Shown piece by piece: positions 43,244 through 45,951 of a DNA stretch of 45,951 nt (the first letter of the stretch is position 1; every line of letters starts with the position of its first letter). Source of the stretch: Paludibacteraceae bacterium (lineage in GTDB: Bacteria; Bacteroidota; Bacteroidia; Bacteroidales; Paludibacteraceae); the NCBI GenBank assembly GCA_018433525.1, contig JAHDRA010000008.1, positions 1 through 45,951 of the forward strand. Reading direction: 5' to 3'. The position numbers and the translations under genes were made by a program. Under the pieces are notes generated by a model. It made no database searches. It saw only the letters and a list, made by a program, of their open reading frames with translations, and was not told the DNA's origin.

Positions 43244-45193
43244 TTAATTACTGATATCCAATAATTCGTATTGAGAATTATTACTTTTGAACTCCGGGAC
43301 AATCTGCTTCATCATGGATACAACCAGAAAATCCTTGCAGAGATAGCTGTATTTAATCAAGTTATCTATATCAACGGAGATTTTATCAAAATCGTATTCT
43401 GCAACCGAAGCAACCATAATTTTTGGATGTTGGGTAGATCTCACTTTTTCTTTATGACTTAAAAGTTCTTCGTATAATTTTTCACCCGGACGCAGGCCGG
43501 TGTAAGCTATCTGAATATCCACACCGGGAATTAATCCGGCCATTTGAATCATTTTCTTTGCCAGATGACTGATATTTACCGGATTTCCCATATCAAATAC
43601 ATAAATTTCTCCGCCTTCGCCCATTACACCCGCTTCCAACACCAAGCTGCTTGCTTCGGGAACAGTCATGAAATAACGAATAATATCAGGATGTGTTACT
43701 GTAACGGGTCCTCCTTTTTCGATTTGTTTTTGAAAAAACGGAACCACTGACCCATTCGATCCCAATACGTTTCCAAAACGCGTAGTAATAAATTTTGTGG
43801 TTTCAGTTCCGGTTTTCTGCATTTTTCTGGCCAATGATTGCACGTAAATTTCGGCGATACGTTTGGAAGCTCCCATCACATTGGTCGGATTCACTGCTTT
43901 ATCGGTAGAAACCATGACAAACCGTGAAACTCTATACTTCAATGCCAAATCGGCCATAATTTTGGTGCCCAGCACATTCACCTGAACACTTTCACAGGGA
44001 AAATCTTCCATCATTGGAACATGTTTGTAGGCTGCAGCATGAAATACAAAATCGGGACGATATAAATCCATAATATACTCCATCCGCTCTTTATTCCGAA
44101 CATCACCCAATACAAAATTAAAATGTTGAGATGTAGAAAAGGCTTGCAATTCGATTTTCAGGTTATGAATGGCCGTTTCTCCATTATCTACCAACACAAT
44201 TAACTTTGGAGTAAAATTACACAACTGACGGACAATTTCACTGCCAATGGAACCTGCTGCTCCGGTAACCATCACAGTTTTCGATTTCAATTCGGCAGCA
44301 ATATTGTCAAAAGAAATCTGAATCGGTTCTCTCTCCAATAAATCTTCTATTTTCAACGGTTTGATTTGTCTCACGGAAGGCATTTCTCCTTCCCAAATAT
44401 CCATCGGCTGAGATGTTAGCAATGAAATATGATGCTGAATAAATATATCCAAATCCACATCCGGATTAATTTCCTTCATTTTTATGGGAGAAACAATAAC
44501 GGTATTAACTTTACTGGCAACTTTAGTTTTAATAGTATGATCATCATGTTTATACACTCTCAATCCCATTACCATTTTGTTGACAATATTTTCATTGCCA
44601 TCAATGAAACCAACCAATTTATATTGTTTTTTAGAATTCACACTGGAAAGAATCATTCGGGCGATACCCAAACCAGCCTCATCAATACCATAAATCATCA
44701 CCGGAATGATCTGAGCCGAGGTTTCAACAAAGTAATTGAAAATATTTCTTACGGTGAGCCTGAGACCGAATAACAGAATAAAACTAATAACACTATAAAT
44801 CAGAATGGATGCATAATAAAAAAGTGGTGCAGGAAAATAAAGAGAACAAACAAAGTTCAACGCTGAGAGGAAAATACAATTACCAAATATTGCCAAAAAA
44901 AGTTTGGCAGCATCTGTCATTGTAGAATATCTGAGGATGCCAGAATAAGTATGAAAAAGCCAGAAAAAAACACTTTGTGTAAAAAGCAATAAAATCAAAC
45001 GTGGAAAAAGAGGTAAAAGAAGTTGGTCAGGCAAGTGTTTTATGAAAGATGAAGCAACGAGATAAGCTGCTAAAAAAGATATGGCAGATATTGTAATATC
45101 TATAAATAAAACGGCCCAGCGAGGTAAATATTTTAAAGAAGCCAGGTGAGAGAACGTATCTGTATTGTTTAAAAATTTGAATTTCTCTTTCAT
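43244..45193 (-). CDS. CapD/PglF-type nucleotide-sugar epimerase/4,6-dehydratase
   Basis: 649-residue inner-membrane enzyme. Four hydrophobic segments lie at about 27-50, 63-85, 98-120 and 127-145, followed by a CoA-binding-like Rossmann domain (about 160-260, PVMIYGIDEAGLGIARM). The catalytic short-chain dehydrogenase domain (about 300-590) has the NAD motif GAAGSIGSE at 311-319. VSTDKAVNPTNVMGASKRIAE carries the active-site serine/threonine, Met and Lys of this branch. It makes a UDP-sugar such as UDP-2-acetamido-4-keto-hexose or an epimer for capsule, O-antigen or protein glycosylation. Same strand as the WecA-like gene that would use the product. Confidence 0.92.
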   Translation of the reverse strand: MKEKFKFLNNTDTFSHLASLKYLPRWAVLFIDITISAISFLAAYLVASSFIKHLPDQLLLPLFPRLILLLFTQSVFFWLFHTYSGILRYSTMTDAAKLFLAIFGNCIFLSALNFVCSLYFPAPLFYYASILIYSVISFILLFGLRLTVRNIFNYFVETSAQIIPVMIYGIDEAGLGIARMILSSVNSKKQYKLVGFIDGNENIVNKMVMGLRVYKHDDHTIKTKVASKVNTVIVSPIKMKEINPDVDLDIFIQHHISLLTSQPMDIWEGEMPSVRQIKPLKIEDLLEREPIQISFDNIAAELKSKTVMVTGAAGSIGSEIVRQLCNFTPKLIVLVDNGETAIHNLKIELQAFSTSQHFNFVLGDVRNKERMEYIMDLYRPDFVFHAAAYKHVPMMEDFPCESVQVNVLGTKIMADLALKYRVSRFVMVSTDKAVNPTNVMGASKRIAEIYVQSLARKMQKTGTETTKFITTRFGNVLGSNGSVVPFFQKQIEKGGPVTVTHPDIIRYFMTVPEASSLVLEAGVMGEGGEIYVFDMGNPVNISHLAKKMIQMAGLIPGVDIQIAYTGLRPGEKLYEELLSHKEKVRSTQHPKIMVASVAEYDFDKISVDIDNLIKYSYLCKDFLVVSMMKQIVPEFKSNNSQYELLDISN

Positions 45194-45252
45194 AGAAAAC
45201 CAAAAGGATAAATTTTTGTAAGGTTATTTCTTGTGCACAGTCAAAAGCAATG

Positions 45253-45260
45253 CAAAGATA
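45253..45260 (-). promoter_or_regulatory. Promoter (-7 element) of the CapD-type gene
   Basis: CAAAGATA on the plus strand reads TATCTTTG on the minus strand, an exact -7 element followed by GC. It lies 59 nt upstream of the ATG, predicting a leader of about 53 nt. Confidence 0.6.
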
Positions 45261-45618
45261 AGTTTAAAAATTTAAAAATATAAAGTTCTTGTCAATAAAT
45301 TTCGAAAAAAATCGAAGGGAGTGAGTTCAAGCTGAATTATTAACAGTATACAGTTAAAATTGTTTCAATTTTAAAAAACTAATTCCATAGATTGGCAAAA
45401 AGGCTTGATAAAAAAATTTTTTTACAATAAGTTCAGACAAAATACAGAAAGTGGGTTAAGAAAATTTATTTTTTCTTAAAAGGAAGCAGTTCTTTTCGGA
45501 AAATATAGAAAGAGTTAAGTTTATAATTGCACATCGTCATAAAATGATGTAATTTTACGACAATTTTTAAAACAAACCCATTAATATTTTTTAATTTCTA
45601 ATTGATTCAAAAAACTAT
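45261..45618. other. AT-rich intergenic region between divergent genes
   Basis: About 360 bases without coding potential. No TAnnTTTG element was found on the plus strand ahead of malic enzyme; TTATAATTGCAC near 45521 is the nearest resemblance to a promoter. No strong hairpin or repeat seen. Confidence 0.55.
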
Positions 45619-45951
45619 ATGACCAAATTAACCAAAGAAGATGCGCTCCTTTATCATTCGCAAGGAAAACCGGGAAAAATCGAAGTTGTTCCTACCAAGC
45701 CTCACAGTTCTCAAAGAGATTTATCGCTTGCCTATTCGCCGGGTGTAGCGGAGCCTTGTTTGGAAATAGAAAAAGATCCCGCCACTGTTTACGATTACAC
45801 AAACAAAGGTAATTTGGTAGCAGTAATTTCCAACGGTACAGCCGTATTGGGGCTGGGCGACATTGGCGCGATGGCAGGGAAACCGGTTATGGAAGGAAAA
45901 GCTTTGCTGTTTAAAATTTTCGCCGGTATTGATGTTTTCGACATTGAAGTA
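45619..45951 (+). CDS. maeB: NADP-dependent malic enzyme, N-terminal part (cut by window edge)
   Basis: 111 codons from ATG 45619, open to the end of the window. The protein starts [35 protein letters not shown] and the malic-enzyme signature [18 protein letters not shown] follow, then [20 protein letters not shown]. It catalyses oxidative decarboxylation of malate to pyruvate. In Bacteroidota this form usually has a C-terminal phosphotransacetylase-like domain (about 760 residues in total), not visible here. The frame is clean, so the incomplete length is due only to the window end. Confidence 0.95.
   Translation, partial: MTKLTKEDALLYHSQGKPGKIEVVPTKPHSSQRDLSLAYSPGVAEPCLEIEKDPATVYDYTNKGNLVAVISNGTAVLGLGDIGAMAGKPVMEGKALLFKIFAGIDVFDIEV

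Noticed and set aside
1..45951. CRISPR array, integrase, prophage or complete insertion sequence
   Set aside because: No regularly spaced repeats, no transposase or integrase gene and no phage structural gene were seen; tRNA genes show no adjacent integrase or attachment duplication.

Overview
The window looks like a chromosomal segment of a low-GC member of the Bacteroidota, most likely Bacteroidales. The reasons are a SusC/SusD pair with surface lipoproteins, an LpxC-FabZ fusion, a DUF2027-Smr protein, promoters of the Bacteroidota type (-33 TTTG, -7 TAnnTTTG) and an almost complete absence of Shine-Dalgarno sequences. The species cannot be named from the sequence alone.

Layout. Positions 1-410 hold the C-terminal stub of a fumarate reductase/succinate dehydrogenase iron-sulfur subunit on the minus strand, with its own terminator. 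Positions 798-11902 form a polysaccharide utilization locus on the plus strand: GH3 beta-glucosidase, glycoamylase-family (GH144-like) enzyme, SusC, SusD, LamG-type surface lipoprotein and a second GH144-like enzyme. GH3 plus two GH144-like enzymes points to beta-1,2-glucan as substrate. A very strong intrinsic terminator sits directly before the last enzyme gene. Positions 12143-16348 carry a DEAD-box RNA helicase, an 800-base intergenic region, tRNA-Phe and miaB. Positions 16864-26073 carry an unrecognised exported protein, a ComM-like ATPase, tRNA-Asn, an EamA transporter, plsC, uvrA, a two-TM small protein and purM.

From 26136 to 36291 nearly everything is on the minus strand: marC, a decayed gene resembling an MjaI-type restriction endonuclease, glnS, the lipid A cluster lpxA/lpxC-fabZ/lpxD, an HD phosphohydrolase with pepD, and a surface lipoprotein. 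The remainder has a DUF2027-Smr protein, queA, an RsmI-like methyltransferase, an ABC-F ATPase, a WecA/MraY-type glycosyltransferase with a CapD-type epimerase/dehydratase (initiation of a surface glycan), and the first 111 codons of malic enzyme running off the right edge.

Most of the window is ordinary housekeeping. The signals that stand out are a sharply bounded 99-bp structured repeat present twice (14132-14230 and 39072-39170, 93 of 99 positions identical), the terminator abutting the second glucanase gene, the decayed restriction-enzyme gene, the truncated frdB stub, an isolated 9-bp hairpin in a transcribed-looking leader, three LacI-operator-like sites and a strong Shine-Dalgarno with TTG start at uvrA. 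I did not find a clearly new multi-gene system; the 99-bp repeat is the best candidate for something undescribed. Several starts were moved from upstream TTG codons to ATG codons because of promoter position, signal peptide or gene spacing.
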